From NCBI GenBank assembly GCA_963719025.1, contig CAVRBK010000029.1:1-14739 (forward strand): DNA of 14,739 bases, in the 5' to 3' direction. The notes under the pieces are model-generated. The model saw nothing but the letters and a program-made list of their open reading frames with translations, was not told the origin of the DNA and searched no databases. The translations under genes were made by a program, and so were the position numbers. Shown in pieces: positions 1 through 9,186 of the stretch; the first letter of the stretch is position 1, and each line of letters opens with the position of its first letter. Source of the DNA: Thiosocius sp963719025 (lineage in GTDB: Bacteria; Pseudomonadota; Gammaproteobacteria; Chromatiales; Chromatiaceae).

Positions 1-431
1 CCAAGCACAATGCGGCCGCCGGTTGAACTGCCGTCTGGGAAGAAGTCGATGCCACCGCGACCCGAGCCGGTGAGCAGGGAGCGCGCGGTGGTGAGCTCTA
101 CGGTCATGCCATCGGGCAGCGTCCGCCAGCGCGGCGCCTGCTCGGTCTGGTAGCGCGGTTGCTCGGTATCGATCACAAAACGCTTTCGTGTCTGACTGTT
201 TTGCGCTTCGCGCCGGGTTTCGCGCAGGGTGACACTCAGCTCGCCGGCCGCGTTGCGCAGGGTGCGAGCGGGCGAGGGCTGCAGGATCGGAATCAGGATC
301 GCGCTCAGCAGCGTGACCAGAACGAGGGTGACCAGCAGTTCGACGAGGGTGAAACCCGCCGTTTTTTCATTTGCCGGGTTGGACTGACGCGTTGCGACAG
401 TGTCAGTCCCAGTTGGTGATGTCTGCCCCAT
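1..431 (-). CDS. gspH: GspH-like type II secretion minor pseudopilin (3' end outside window)
   Basis: Minor pseudopilin expected at the tip of the type II secretion pseudopilus in the inner membrane and periplasm. About 143 residues are visible and the reading frame is still open at the window edge. A class III signal is clear: G26 followed by FTLVELLV, with Glu at mature position 5 and a hydrophobic helix. The C-terminal part carries FFPDGSSTGG, typical of GspH. The only start in this frame is an ATG overlapping the end of gspG by 29 bases, which gives an unusually long 26-residue leader. If one A is missing from the run of six A (plus-strand T run 362-367), an ATG at 370 would give the more usual MKKTAG leader; that cannot be settled here. 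It follows gspG in the operon. GspH is more likely than GspI, J or K because of gene order and the C-terminal motif. Confidence 0.85.
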   Translation of the reverse strand, partial: MGQTSPTGTDTVATRQSNPANEKTAGFTLVELLVTLVLVTLLSAILIPILQPSPARTLRNAAGELSVTLRETRREAQNSQTRKRFVIDTEQPRYQTEQAPRWRTLPDGMTVELTTARSLLTGSGRGGIDFFPDGSSTGGRIVL

Positions 432-816
432 CGCCTTCGCCACCGGGTTGGCCGTCGCCACCATAAGAAATCAGGTCGAAGGCACCGTTTTCGCCCGGAT
501 GCTTGAGCACGATCTCACTGCCCCAGGGGTCTTTGAGTTGCGATGTCTTGCGCACGTACGGCCCTTGCCAGCGATCGAGGCCCTGGGGTTTCTCAACCAG
601 GTCGGTCAATGTCTCCGGGAAACGTCCGGTTTCAAGGCGATACAGCTCCACAGCACTGCTGAGTTTTTCCAACTGCACGCCTGCCGACTTGCGGTTGGCC
701 TGGTTGGCCTTGCCAAGCAGATTGGGTGCAATCACGGCGGCCAAAACGGCCACCAGGGCAATAACGACAATCAGTTCGATCAGGGTAAAGCCGGACTGGC
801 GCGTAGGGATCGGCAT
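403..816 (-). CDS. gspG: GspG, type II secretion major pseudopilin
   Basis: Major pseudopilin that polymerises into the periplasmic pseudopilus pushing folded exoproteins through the outer-membrane secretin. It has 137 residues, normal for the family. Residues 1-9 form the prepilin leader, followed by FTLIELIVVIALVAVLAA (cleavage after G9, Glu14 at mature +5), which is processed by the prepilin peptidase. The C-terminal half has the GspG signature: DPWG, HPGENGAFDLISYGGDG, then GGEGDGADITNW, the calcium-binding loop region. The ATG at 816 is chosen because GGGAG lies five bases upstream; a TTG at 828 would add four residues but has no advantage. It starts 18 bases after gspF and overlaps gspH. 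The frame is intact. Confidence 0.95.
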   Translation of the reverse strand: MPIPTRQSGFTLIELIVVIALVAVLAAVIAPNLLGKANQANRKSAGVQLEKLSSAVELYRLETGRFPETLTDLVEKPQGLDRWQGPYVRKTSQLKDPWGSEIVLKHPGENGAFDLISYGGDGQPGGEGDGADITNWD

Positions 817-834
817 GGGTACTCCCAATGGTTT

Positions 835-2055
835 TCAGAAGGCCAGGTTGTTCGATTCGAGGATCACCAGCACGACCGACAGGATGATCACCGTGATCAA
901 CAGGGCGATCCCGATGATGATCACCGGCTCGGCCAGTGTGAACAGCCGCTTGAGCGCTGTCTGCACGTCCCGGTCATAGATGTCCGCGATCTGCAACAGC
1001 ATGTACTCAAGCTTACCGGATTGTTCGCCTATGGCGATAAGTTTGGTCGCAAGCGACGGCAGCGCCCTGCTTTCGGTGAGTGGTCCGGCCAGACCTGCGC
1101 CCTCGCGCACACGCTGTGTGACCTGCTCGAGCGCATCGGAGATCTTGACATTGCCGACGATCTCCTTGGCGATGCCGAGCGCTGGCAGCAGGTGTACCCC
1201 GTTTTCCAGCAGGGTGGCGAGGGTGCGGGCAAACCGCGCCGTGTGCAGTTTCTGCGACAGCTTTCCCACCAGCGGCAGCTGCAACAGCCAGCCGTCCCAG
1301 CGGGCGCGGCCGGCCGGACTCTGCCAGTCACGGTGCAGGGCAACGCCGATAACGCCCGATAGCCCGAGTAGAAGCCACCACCAGGTGGTGATGAAGTTGC
1401 CCGTGCCGGCGACGATGCGGGTCAGCAGCGGCAACTCGCGCCCCGCTTCGGCGAACATCTGGGTGAACTGGGGAACCACGAAAGCCAGCAGCACGGCCAC
1501 GGCGGCTATCGCCAGTACCAGCAGAATCGAGGGGTAGAGCAGCGCCGAGGTGATGGCCTGGCGGGTCTCGCGTCGGTATCGACGGAACTCGGCAAGCCGC
1601 TGCAACGCCAGCGCCAGCGCCCCTCCTGACTCGCCCGCACGGACCATATTGCAGTAGAAAGGGTCGAACTCGGGGCCGGATGCCTCCAGTGCGGCGGACA
1701 GGGTCTTGCCGCTGCGCACGGCCTTGTTGATCACCTCCGCACGTTCTGCAAGCGCCGGATCTTCGGCGGTGTCGGTGAGCGTCTCCAGGGCCTGATCCAG
1801 CGGCAGCCCCGCGTGTATCAGTGTTGCGAGCTCGAGGGTAAAAAAATCGACCGCATTTGCGCTGGCGCGCGAGCCCCGGTGCGTGTTGCGCGTGGGGCTG
1901 CTGCCGACGCTGTCCGACTGCAGGATCTCGATCTGGATGGGTATATTGCCCTGTGCCTGCAGCGCGCGGGCGGCCGCCTCGCGGTCAGTCGCCTCGATGC
2001 GGCCCTGCATGAGCTGGCCGTCGTCGCGCGCGGCCTTGTAGCGGAAGGCTGGCAT
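835..2055 (-). CDS. gspF: GspF, type II secretion inner-membrane platform protein
   Basis: Polytopic inner-membrane protein of the secretion platform, contacting the ATPase GspE. It has 406 residues, the usual size. Two T2SSF domains are visible, about residues 70-195 and 272-395, each starting with a helix of the FFTLELATLIHAGLPL / FARTLATLLENGVHLL type. Membrane helices lie near residues 170-197, 223-241 and 375-398. The N-terminal MPAFRYKAARDDGQ matches the GspF opening, so the ATG at 2055 is preferred over codons further upstream, which lie inside gspE. Only 4 bases separate it from the gspE stop, so translation is probably coupled. The frame is intact, in contrast to gspE just upstream. 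Confidence 0.95.
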   Translation of the reverse strand: MPAFRYKAARDDGQLMQGRIEATDREAAARALQAQGNIPIQIEILQSDSVGSSPTRNTHRGSRASANAVDFFTLELATLIHAGLPLDQALETLTDTAEDPALAERAEVINKAVRSGKTLSAALEASGPEFDPFYCNMVRAGESGGALALALQRLAEFRRYRRETRQAITSALLYPSILLVLAIAAVAVLLAFVVPQFTQMFAEAGRELPLLTRIVAGTGNFITTWWWLLLGLSGVIGVALHRDWQSPAGRARWDGWLLQLPLVGKLSQKLHTARFARTLATLLENGVHLLPALGIAKEIVGNVKISDALEQVTQRVREGAGLAGPLTESRALPSLATKLIAIGEQSGKLEYMLLQIADIYDRDVQTALKRLFTLAEPVIIIGIALLITVIILSVVLVILESNNLAF

Positions 2056-2059
2056 CGGG

Positions 2060-3779
2060 CTATTTCGTGGTGACCAGTGATTGCGCCACCCGCTCGACCT
2101 CTTCGATGGTCGTGTGGCCCTCCAGCGCCTTGCGCAGGCCGTCGGCACGCATGTCCGACATGCCATGTTCGCGCGCGATGTCACGCAGTGTGTCGGCATC
2201 CGAGCGGGCGATGATCGCGCGTCGCAGGGCGTCGTTCATGGTCAGCAGTTCGAGGATGGTGGTGCGGCCCCGGTAGCCGCGTGTGCTCGCAGGCGTCGCA
2301 GCCACGTGGCATGGTACAGGGTCGATCCGGCCGCGCCGCCGGCGCTGTCGAGGCCGAGTTCGGTCAACAGCCAGGCGGGCGGGGCGTAGGCCTCGCGGCA
2401 GTGCGGACACAGGCGTCGCACCAGGCGCTGGGCGAGGACGCCGTCGACGGTCGAGGTCAGCAGATAGTCCTCGACGTGCATGTCCAGCAGGCGGGTGATG
2501 CTGCTGGCCGCGTCGTTGGTGTGCAGGGTGGAGAACACCTTGTGGCCGGTCAGCGCCGCCTGCACCGCGATGCCGGCGGTCTCGACGTCGCGCATCTCGC
2601 CGATCATGATCACGTCCGGGTCCTGGCGCAGGATCGAGCGCAGGGCGTTGGCGAAGGTCAGGTCGATGTTCGGCCGCACCTGGATCTGGTTGACGCCCTC
2701 GAGCTGGTACTCGACCGGGTCCTCGACGGTCAGGATCTTTTTCTCGGGGGTGTTGAGCTTCGACAGCGCGGCGTACAGCGTCGTGGTCTTGCCGCTGCCG
2801 GTCGGGCCGGTGACCAGGATGATGCCGTGCGGCCGCGCCAGCAGCGCTCTCGAACTCGCCTGAGTGCCTGGCCCTCGAAACCCGAGTGCAGCGAAGTCGA
2901 GCGCGACGTCGCCCTGGTCGAGCAGGCGCATCACCACGCTCTCGCCGTGCATGGTCGGCACGGTCGAGATCCGCATGTCGATCTCGCGGCCCTCGACGCG
3001 CAGCTTGATCCGCCCGTCCTGGGGCAGGCGGCGCTCGGCGATGTTGAGGTTGGCCAGCACCTTGATGCGCGAGATGATCGCGGCCGGTGGCAGCTCGCCG
3101 GGAAACTCGATCGCGCGCAGTACGCCGTCGACCCGGTAGCGCACGACCAGCCGCGTTCGAACGGTTCGATATGGATGTCCGAGGCCCGCATCTCCAGCGC
3201 GCGCGAGATCATCTGATTGACCAGGCGGATCACCGGCGCCTCGCTGGCCATGTCGCGCAGGTGGGCGATATCGTCCGATTCGCGGTCGACCACGATGTCG
3301 GCCCCGCTCGCTTCGAGCTCGGTCTCGGTATGTGTCGGGAAATGCTGGGCGAGGGCATTCTGGATCTCGCTGATCAGGCCGATTCTGACCTGCACGGGCT
3401 GCCCGACCGCCAGCACGAGCGCCTCGGCGATGGCGCCATCGCCCGGATCGGCGACCGCGACCTCGATCGCACCGGCGGCAGACAACAGCGGTACCGCCAG
3501 GTTCTGTTGCAGGAACTCCGTCGACAGGCCATGTTCGAAACCGGCCAGTCGATCGTAATCTTCCGGCTCGACCGGAACGAGCCCTGTCGCCTCGGCGATC
3601 GTCGCGGCAAGGTCGCGTTCGCTGACAAATCCCAGTTGCACCAGCAGCGGGCCCAGCAGGCCACCTTTTTCGGCCTGCAGGCTTGCCACCCGCTCAAGTT
3701 GCTCGTTGCCGATCTTGCCGGCCTCGACCAGCCATTCGCCCAGTGATCCGCCCAGTGATCCGCCCAGTGATCCAGTCAT
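2060..3779 (-). CDS. gspE: GspE, type II secretion ATPase (several frameshifts as sequenced)
   Basis: Cytoplasmic hexameric ATPase that drives pseudopilus assembly. Read across the frameshifts it is about 571 residues, a normal length. In order: an N-terminal T2SSE_N/MshEN-like domain (LGEWLVEAGKI, LGFVSERDLA), the ASDIHIEPFER motif, Walker A GPTGSGKTTTLY, Asp box, Walker B DVIMIGEMRD, His box TGHKVFSTLHTND, and a four-cysteine zinc site (CPHC and CDAC) near the end. Five indels break it: one missing base near 3150; extra bases near 2878-2880 (A run), 2847-2851 (extra TC), 2304-2307 and 2279-2282. The last pair flanks the second CxxC. All motifs survive, so base-call error is likelier than a dead gene. 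Start: the ATG at 3779 directly precedes a GSLG repeat; a TTG at 3833 is possible. No strong ribosome binding site is visible. First gene of the gspEFGH operon. Confidence 0.9.
3738..3773 (-). repeat. Three perfect 12-bp tandem repeats in the 5' end of gspE
   Basis: The plus-strand unit GCCCAGTGATCC occurs three times head to tail without a mismatch (3738-3749, 3750-3761, 3762-3773). On the coding strand it encodes Gly-Ser-Leu-Gly three times, just after the presumed start codon of gspE. Twelve is a multiple of three, so copy number can change without breaking the frame. Confidence 0.95.
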
Positions 3780-4043
3780 AGTCAACAGTTGAAATCCCGA
3801 CCGTAGTAGATCAATCCCGGTATGAAAGGCCAAGGATAGCGTGAATCAAGCCCGCTGCCCGCCCTGTTCCGCCGGGTGGGCGCGCCCGGGTCAAATCAAG
3901 CCTGCCGCCGGCGGCGCTCAATGCCAGTGATTTGGCCAAGGTCAATGCGCGTATGCCGCAGGATCAGCACGGCCTGATTCAACCGTTCAAGGCCTGCAAA
4001 GGATCCACCCGGCACCCGACTCGAAGCGGGCAGCATGGGGATG
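3780..4043. other. Intergenic region upstream of gspE
   Basis: About 264 bases lie between the gspE start and the end of the VF530-family gene. I see no convincing gene. On the minus strand a weak TTGATT / TTCATA pair (17-base spacing) lies about 80 to 50 bases upstream of gspE and could be its promoter, but the match is poor. GC-rich palindromes occur here (GGGCGCGCCC and GCCGCCGGCGGC), neither followed by a T run. Confidence 0.4.
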
Positions 4044-4301
4044 TTACTCCGGGTTCGGTCGTCCCCAGATGTGTTTGTTGGGCTGCCTTTCTTTCAGATA
4101 AAGTTCTTCGACTTTATTCCGGGCCCAGCGCGTCCGACGCAGAAACTTCAGGCTGGAACCGATGCTCGGATCCTTGGTGAAGCAATTCAGCTTTATTCTG
4201 CGACCGAGTTCCTCCCAGCCCAGTTTTTCCACCAGTTCGGTGAGCATGGCCTCGAGTGTCATGCCATGTAGGGGGTCGTTTGATACTGAGCGATGGGTCA
4301 T
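4044..4301 (-). CDS. VF530-family (DUF2132) small DNA-binding protein
   Basis: An 85-residue protein recognised from DPLHGMTLEAMLTELVEKLG, then WEELGRRI, NCFTKDPSIGSSLKFLRRT and WARNKVEELYL, which follow the VF530 family pattern (a compact helical double-stranded-DNA-binding fold known by structure from Vibrio fischeri; cellular role unknown). The start ATG overlaps the stop of the upstream RRM gene in an ATGA arrangement, so the two are almost certainly co-translated. Residues after about 70 are outside the conserved core. The frame is intact. Family assignment is firm; no function beyond DNA binding is known to me. Confidence 0.88.
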   Translation of the reverse strand: MTHRSVSNDPLHGMTLEAMLTELVEKLGWEELGRRIKLNCFTKDPSIGSSLKFLRRTRWARNKVEELYLKERQPNKHIWGRPNPE

Positions 4302-4555
4302 TTTTCGGCGGCAGGTGCCTGGTCGGCCTTTTTCACCCGGATCTTGGTGCCATCGACGATCTTGCCGTTGAGCTGCTTCATCGCGGCCTTGGCCTCGCCG
4401 GGCCTGGGCATCTCGACGAACCCGAAGCCCTTGGAAAGCCTCGATTTTGCATCGGTGACGAGGGTGCAGGACTGCACCAGGCCGAATGCCTGAAAGAGCT
4501 CCCGCATGGCGGTTTCGCTGGTGTTGCGGGCGAGGTTGCGAACGAGCAGTTTCAT
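4298..4555 (-). CDS. Single-RRM RNA-binding protein
   Basis: An 85-residue protein that is essentially one RNA recognition motif. RNP2 is at residues 3-8 (LLVRNL) and RNP1 at 42-49 (KGFGFVEM), with the aromatic residues that stack on RNA present. A short charged tail follows (KKADQAPAAEK). Bacterial single-RRM proteins of this kind bind RNA and in some groups respond to cold, but no specific target can be named. It starts 4 bases after the ybiT stop and its stop overlaps the next ATG, so it sits in the middle of a three-gene operon. The ATG is chosen because RNP2 begins at residue 3; a longer version would extend into ybiT. Confidence 0.9.
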   Translation of the reverse strand: MKLLVRNLARNTSETAMRELFQAFGLVQSCTLVTDAKSRLSKGFGFVEMPRPGEAKAAMKQLNGKIVDGTKIRVKKADQAPAAEK

Positions 4556-4559
4556 GCGC

Positions 4560-6149
<1,590 letters not shown>

Positions 6150-6468
6150 GAGGCAATCCCGTCGGGTCGAACAAAGCAAGAAGATGAGAAAAGGGGGCAT
6201 ATTCTACGCGCTTTTTCAGGTAATTTCCCCACTGATCCATCTAATTCGAAAGGGAAAAAGTGGTATCTCCCTGCGTCAGATGCTCGCGTTGCGGCGGCCG
6301 GTTTCCCGCCCATCGGGGTATCGAGGGTAACGTACCTGAGCTATTCGCCCGCTGTTCTGTTTCAGTTTTAAGCTCATCGAGTCACCCGGGTCCCACATGC
6401 CTTAGTATCGGGATGTTCGAACGGATGACAGGCGAGGTCTGTCGACTTAAGCGATCGAGGGAAGGGGT
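6150..6468. other. Divergent intergenic region between ybiT and the ParA-type gene
   Basis: About 320 bases, less GC-rich than the flanking operons, and must hold the start signals of both genes. For ybiT, a minus-strand TAGAAT (plus 6201-6206) is a possible -10 element without a good -35. For the ParA gene, TAGTAT (6403-6408) is a possible -10 element, also without a convincing -35, and GGAAGGGG precedes its ATG. I found no gene here. The stretch GGTATCGAGGG (6317-6327) matches 10 of 11 bases of the tRNA-Leu 3' end near 8012. Confidence 0.4.
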
Positions 6469-7383
6469 ATGAAGTCAATCGCGATATTCAACAACAAGGG
6501 TGGTGTTGGCAAATCGACCTTGACTTTGCTGCTGGCGGATTTCTTTTCGTCAACGAGCGTTACGATTAAAGATCGGCGAGCCCGTATTCTTGTGCTCGAC
6601 CTGGATGCGCAGAACTCAAGCGCTACAGCCTTGGTCGGGCTGTCTGCAGTCAATGCTCGGCAAAAACAAGAGGATACGATCGAGCATCTGCTCCAGCGGC
6701 TCATCCAGGGGAAAAAGTCATCCCTTGAGGACTACGTGATAACCCGCCATGAAAATACAACTGGCGCCAGAAAGATCCCTCTGGGCAAGCTGTGGACCAT
6801 GGCCAACGATGGCGATGCGATGATCCATCTGGAAGAGAAATACAGAGACCGCATTGTCATAGCCATGCATGAGCGGTTGCGCCCGATGCTCGAAAAGGCG
6901 TTCGATATTGTGTTGTACGATCTCCCCGCAAATATCGATCGAAGGAACTTTTTACCGATGGCTGCGTTGAGTTCGGCGGACTTTATTGTCACACCGACAG
7001 AGCCATCGAAAATAACGCTCAATGCGTTGGAAAAGAGTTTCGATATTATTCGTGATGCCCAGGGCGCAGCAAAACAGGCGGGTCGAAACGTGCCGAAACT
7101 TGTGGGGCTCATCTTGAACAAGACCGACCGAAGAACCAAGCAATACCGCCTGCATGCCAAGGAACTCAGGATAAGGGCCGCCGAGAACGATTCCTTGGTG
7201 TTCGACAACTGGCTCCCTCCTGCACCGGCCTTGTCGACAGCGACCGATGACAGCCTGCAATTTGAGAATCTCCGCGAACGGTATGACACCTACTATGATC
7301 ATGTCCGCAGGATCTCAAAGGAGATGGCTGAGCGGTGTGGATTCGTGAAAAGTGCTGAGAGACGGGCAAAGGATCGGAATTGA
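6469..7383 (+). CDS. Orphan ParA/MinD-type P-loop ATPase
   Basis: A 304-residue ATPase of the ParA family. It has the deviant Walker A KGGVGKST (10-17) with the signature lysine, Walker A' LDLDAQNSSA (about 43-52), and the Walker B-like DIVLYDLPANI in place of the usual D-x-P-x pattern, plus TPTEPSKITLNALEK, typical of the family. ParA proteins partition plasmids, chromosomes or protein cargo by ATP-dependent DNA binding, normally with a ParB-like partner. No parB or other partner lies within the window, so its cargo is unknown. The gene is visibly less GC-rich than its neighbours and lies next to a toxin remnant and a tRNA gene, which suggests horizontal origin. A GGAAGGGG site precedes the ATG. 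The frame is intact. Confidence 0.85.
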   Translation: MKSIAIFNNKGGVGKSTLTLLLADFFSSTSVTIKDRRARILVLDLDAQNSSATALVGLSAVNARQKQEDTIEHLLQRLIQGKKSSLEDYVITRHENTTGARKIPLGKLWTMANDGDAMIHLEEKYRDRIVIAMHERLRPMLEKAFDIVLYDLPANIDRRNFLPMAALSSADFIVTPTEPSKITLNALEKSFDIIRDAQGAAKQAGRNVPKLVGLILNKTDRRTKQYRLHAKELRIRAAENDSLVFDNWLPPAPALSTATDDSLQFENLRERYDTYYDHVRRISKEMAERCGFVKSAERRAKDRN

Positions 7384-7640
7384 CGCCCCAACGAACCTGC
7401 CGCAGCGCACTTCTCGTCGCGTTACCAGTTGCCAGTTGCCACTGACAGTGCAGACATTTGACGACGTTTACGACAGCCAAGCGCCGCGCTACGTCGCGAA
7501 ATGAAGGGACCGTCGGGGTCCCCAGCTGTTGAGCAGTTGAATCCTTTTCACCGGCATACCCTGTGTTTTTCAATCTTGTCATTGAGGGCGCGGTGTGGGC
7601 CGCAGCAAAACTTGTGCCCGTTACAAACCATCTCTGCGAG
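7384..7640. other. Gene-free stretch between the ParA gene and the vapC remnant
   Basis: I see no supported gene and no vapB antitoxin in any frame. It holds a small hairpin GGGACC-GTCGG-GGTCCC near 7506-7522 without a T run, and a doubled CCAGTTG near 7425-7438. It is probably degenerate accessory DNA. Confidence 0.4.
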
Positions 7641-7922
7641 ATGCACTTCAGTGTTAAATATACCGTCGACATATCCATTTGCCAGGCTGACATGATGGAT
7701 ATCGAAGGATTCGGTGCCCGGTTGGAAATTGCATCGTTCGACGATCTGGCGGCAAACCATTTTGGGCAGGTGCGGGCAGAGTCGTACCGAAAAGGGAGAC
7801 TTATTGGGCCTTATGACATGATGATTGCGGGACATGCCCGGGCACTGGGCCTGATTCTTGTCACCAACAACGCAAAACAGTGCGACAGGGTGCCCGGTTT
7901 GCGCCTGGAAAACTGGGCTTAG
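7641..7922 (+). pseudogene. vapC: Internally deleted vapC (PIN-domain RNase toxin) remnant
   Basis: The frame encodes 93 residues, against about 130 for VapC toxins, which cleave RNA with acidic residues binding magnesium. Both ends of the family are recognisable. The N-terminus SVKYTVDISIC (4-14) aligns with the typical LKYMLDTNIC, keeping the first acidic residue (Asp10) but changing the next conserved Thr and Asn. From residue 26 on, GARLEIASFDDLAANHF, IGPYDMMIAGHARALGL, LVTNN and VPGLRLENW follow the family closely. About 50 residues in between, including the conserved catalytic Glu region, are missing, so the toxin is probably inactive. No antitoxin gene precedes it. It fits a decayed toxin-antitoxin locus brought in with the ParA gene. 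Confidence 0.75.
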
Positions 7923-7953
7923 ACGGCTGAACATTCTCAGCGGTCGGAAACAG

Positions 7954-7979
7954 CAAAGGCCTGCAATTGCAGACCTTTG
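7954..7979 (-). terminator. Probable terminator downstream of tRNA-Leu
   Basis: A near-perfect inverted repeat: CAAAGG, one mismatched base, CTGCAATTGCAG, one mismatched base, CCTTTG. It lies 31 bases beyond the 3' end of the tRNA gene. On the minus strand it is followed by CTGTTTCC, a weak T-rich tract. Its position after a single tRNA gene supports a terminator role; it may also stop transcripts coming from the vapC remnant. Confidence 0.55.
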
Positions 7980-8010
7980 TGTCTGCCCGGCACTGAAGCC
8001 AGGTCTGATT

Positions 8011-8097
8011 TGGTACCGAGGGACGGACTCGAACCGTCAAGCTGTTGCCAGCGGGGGATTTTGAATCCCCTGTGTCTACCAATTCCACCACCCCGGC
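8011..8097 (-). tRNA. tRNA-Leu (anticodon CAA)
   Basis: An 87-base class II tRNA with encoded CCA. The acceptor GCCGGGG pairs with CCUCGGU (two G-U wobbles), followed by A and CCA. The D-arm has GGUAGAC. The anticodon stem GGGGA/UCCCC encloses UUCAAAA, giving anticodon CAA for UUG codons. The long variable arm GCUG-GCAA-CAGC is typical of leucine tRNAs, and the T-arm GACGG-UUCGAGU-CCGUC is perfect. Its 3' end faces the accessory ParA/vapC stretch, the usual side for integration into tRNA genes. Confidence 0.96.
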
Positions 8098-8109
8098 AGG
8101 AAGTCGCGC

Positions 8110-8137
8110 AGTATAACGCCATCGTCAGCGGCGGCAA
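8110..8137 (-). promoter_or_regulatory. Sigma70 promoter of tRNA-Leu
   Basis: On the minus strand, TTGCCG (8132-8137) and TATACT (8110-8115) are separated by 16 bases. The -10 element ends 12 bases before the mature tRNA 5' end. The stretch after it, GCGCGAC, is GC-rich like the discriminator of stable-RNA promoters under stringent control; that regulation is inferred. Confidence 0.7.
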
Positions 8138-8162
8138 GGGGGTGTGGTAACATCGCGCGCCC

Positions 8163-9186
8163 ATGCAACTCAGTGATTTCCGATACGAATTGCCCGACGA
8201 CCTGATCGCGCAGCAGCCCAGTGAGCGCCGCGGTGACAGTCGTCTGCTGCATCTGCCCGCGGCGGAGGCCGGTCTGCATGACCGTGCGTTCGACGATTTC
8301 GCCAGACTGGTGAATCCTGGCGACCTGCTGGTGTTCAACGATACTCGCGTGATTCCGGCCCGCCTGTTCGGGGTGAAGGAGACCGGCGGGCAGGTCGAGA
8401 TCCTGATCGAACGGCTGCTGGACGAGCACGAGGCGCTCGCCCATGTGCGCGCGAGCAAATCGCCCAAGCCGGGTAGTCGGATCACCGTGGCGTCACACAG
8501 CCTGCTGATGGTCGGTCGCGAGGACGCCCTGTTCCGCCTGCGTACCGATTCAGGCACGTTTCCGCAGCTGATGCAGGCGCATGGCCACATGCCGCTGCCG
8601 CCGTACATCCAACGGGCTGACGAGGTGGTGGACCAGGAGCGCTACCAGACCGTGTTCGGCGTGCGCCCCGGTGCGGTCGCCGCGCCGACCGCCGGTCTGC
8701 ATTTCGACCAGCCGATGCTGGACCGTGCTGGCGGCGCAGGGCGTTGAGTCGACCCGGGTGACCCTGCACGTGGGGGCGGGGACCTTCCAGCCGGTGCGGG
8801 TGCAGAACCTGGACGAGCACAAGATGCACAGCGAGTGGCTCGAGGTGTCGGCGGAAACGGTCGCTGCCGTCGATGCGGCGCGCCGCCGTGGTGGCCGCGT
8901 GGTGGCGGTGGGTACGACCAGCGTGCGGAGCCTGGAGACGGCCGCCGCGAGCGGGCAGCTGCGGCCCTACACGGGCGATACCCGGCTGTTCATTCGCCCA
9001 GGTTATCAATTCAAGGTCGTGGATGCGCTGCTGACCAATTTCCACCTGCCGGAATCGACGCTGCTGATGCTGGTCTGTGCGTTTGCCGGCTACGAGCGGG
9101 TGATGGGTGCCTACCGACATGCCGTGGCGTCGCGTTACCGCTTCTTCAGCTACGGCGATGCGATGTTTCTGGAACGACAGGCATAA
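8163..9186 (+). CDS. queA: QueA, tRNA preQ1 ribosyltransferase-isomerase (one frameshift as sequenced)
   Basis: Transfers and isomerises the ribosyl part of S-adenosylmethionine onto preQ1 at position 34 of tRNAs with GUN anticodons, giving epoxyqueuosine. Read through, it is about 340 residues, near the E. coli length. Family blocks in order: FRYELPDDLIAQQP, GDLLVFNDTRVIPARLFG, GHMPLPPYI, PGAVAAPTAGLHFD, VTLHVGAGTFQPVR, VGTTSVRSLE, KVVDALLTNFHLPEST and RYRFFSYGDAMF at the end. One extra base near 8723-8725 shifts the frame after the LHFDQPMLD segment; removing it gives MLDVLAAQGV, as expected. The ATG starts the conserved N-terminus directly. tgt follows in the same direction after a 138-base gap, unusually long for this pair. 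Confidence 0.95.

Noticed and set aside
400..1362. Long open frame on the plus strand opposite gspG and gspF
   Set aside because: Antisense shadow in GC-rich DNA. The protein is rich in Gln, His, Arg and Asp with no family resemblance, while the minus strand encodes clear GspG and GspF.
2281..3216. Open frame of 311 codons opposite gspE
   Set aside because: Composition is typical of antisense frames and all GspE motifs lie on the other strand.
4011..4040. T-arm-like hairpin GCCCG-CTTCGAGT-CGGGT (minus strand), suggesting a tRNA
   Set aside because: The loop has eight bases and no acceptor, D or anticodon arms can be formed around it.
7425..7438. Doubled CCAGTTG as a repeat element
   Set aside because: Only two short copies; not distinguishable from chance.
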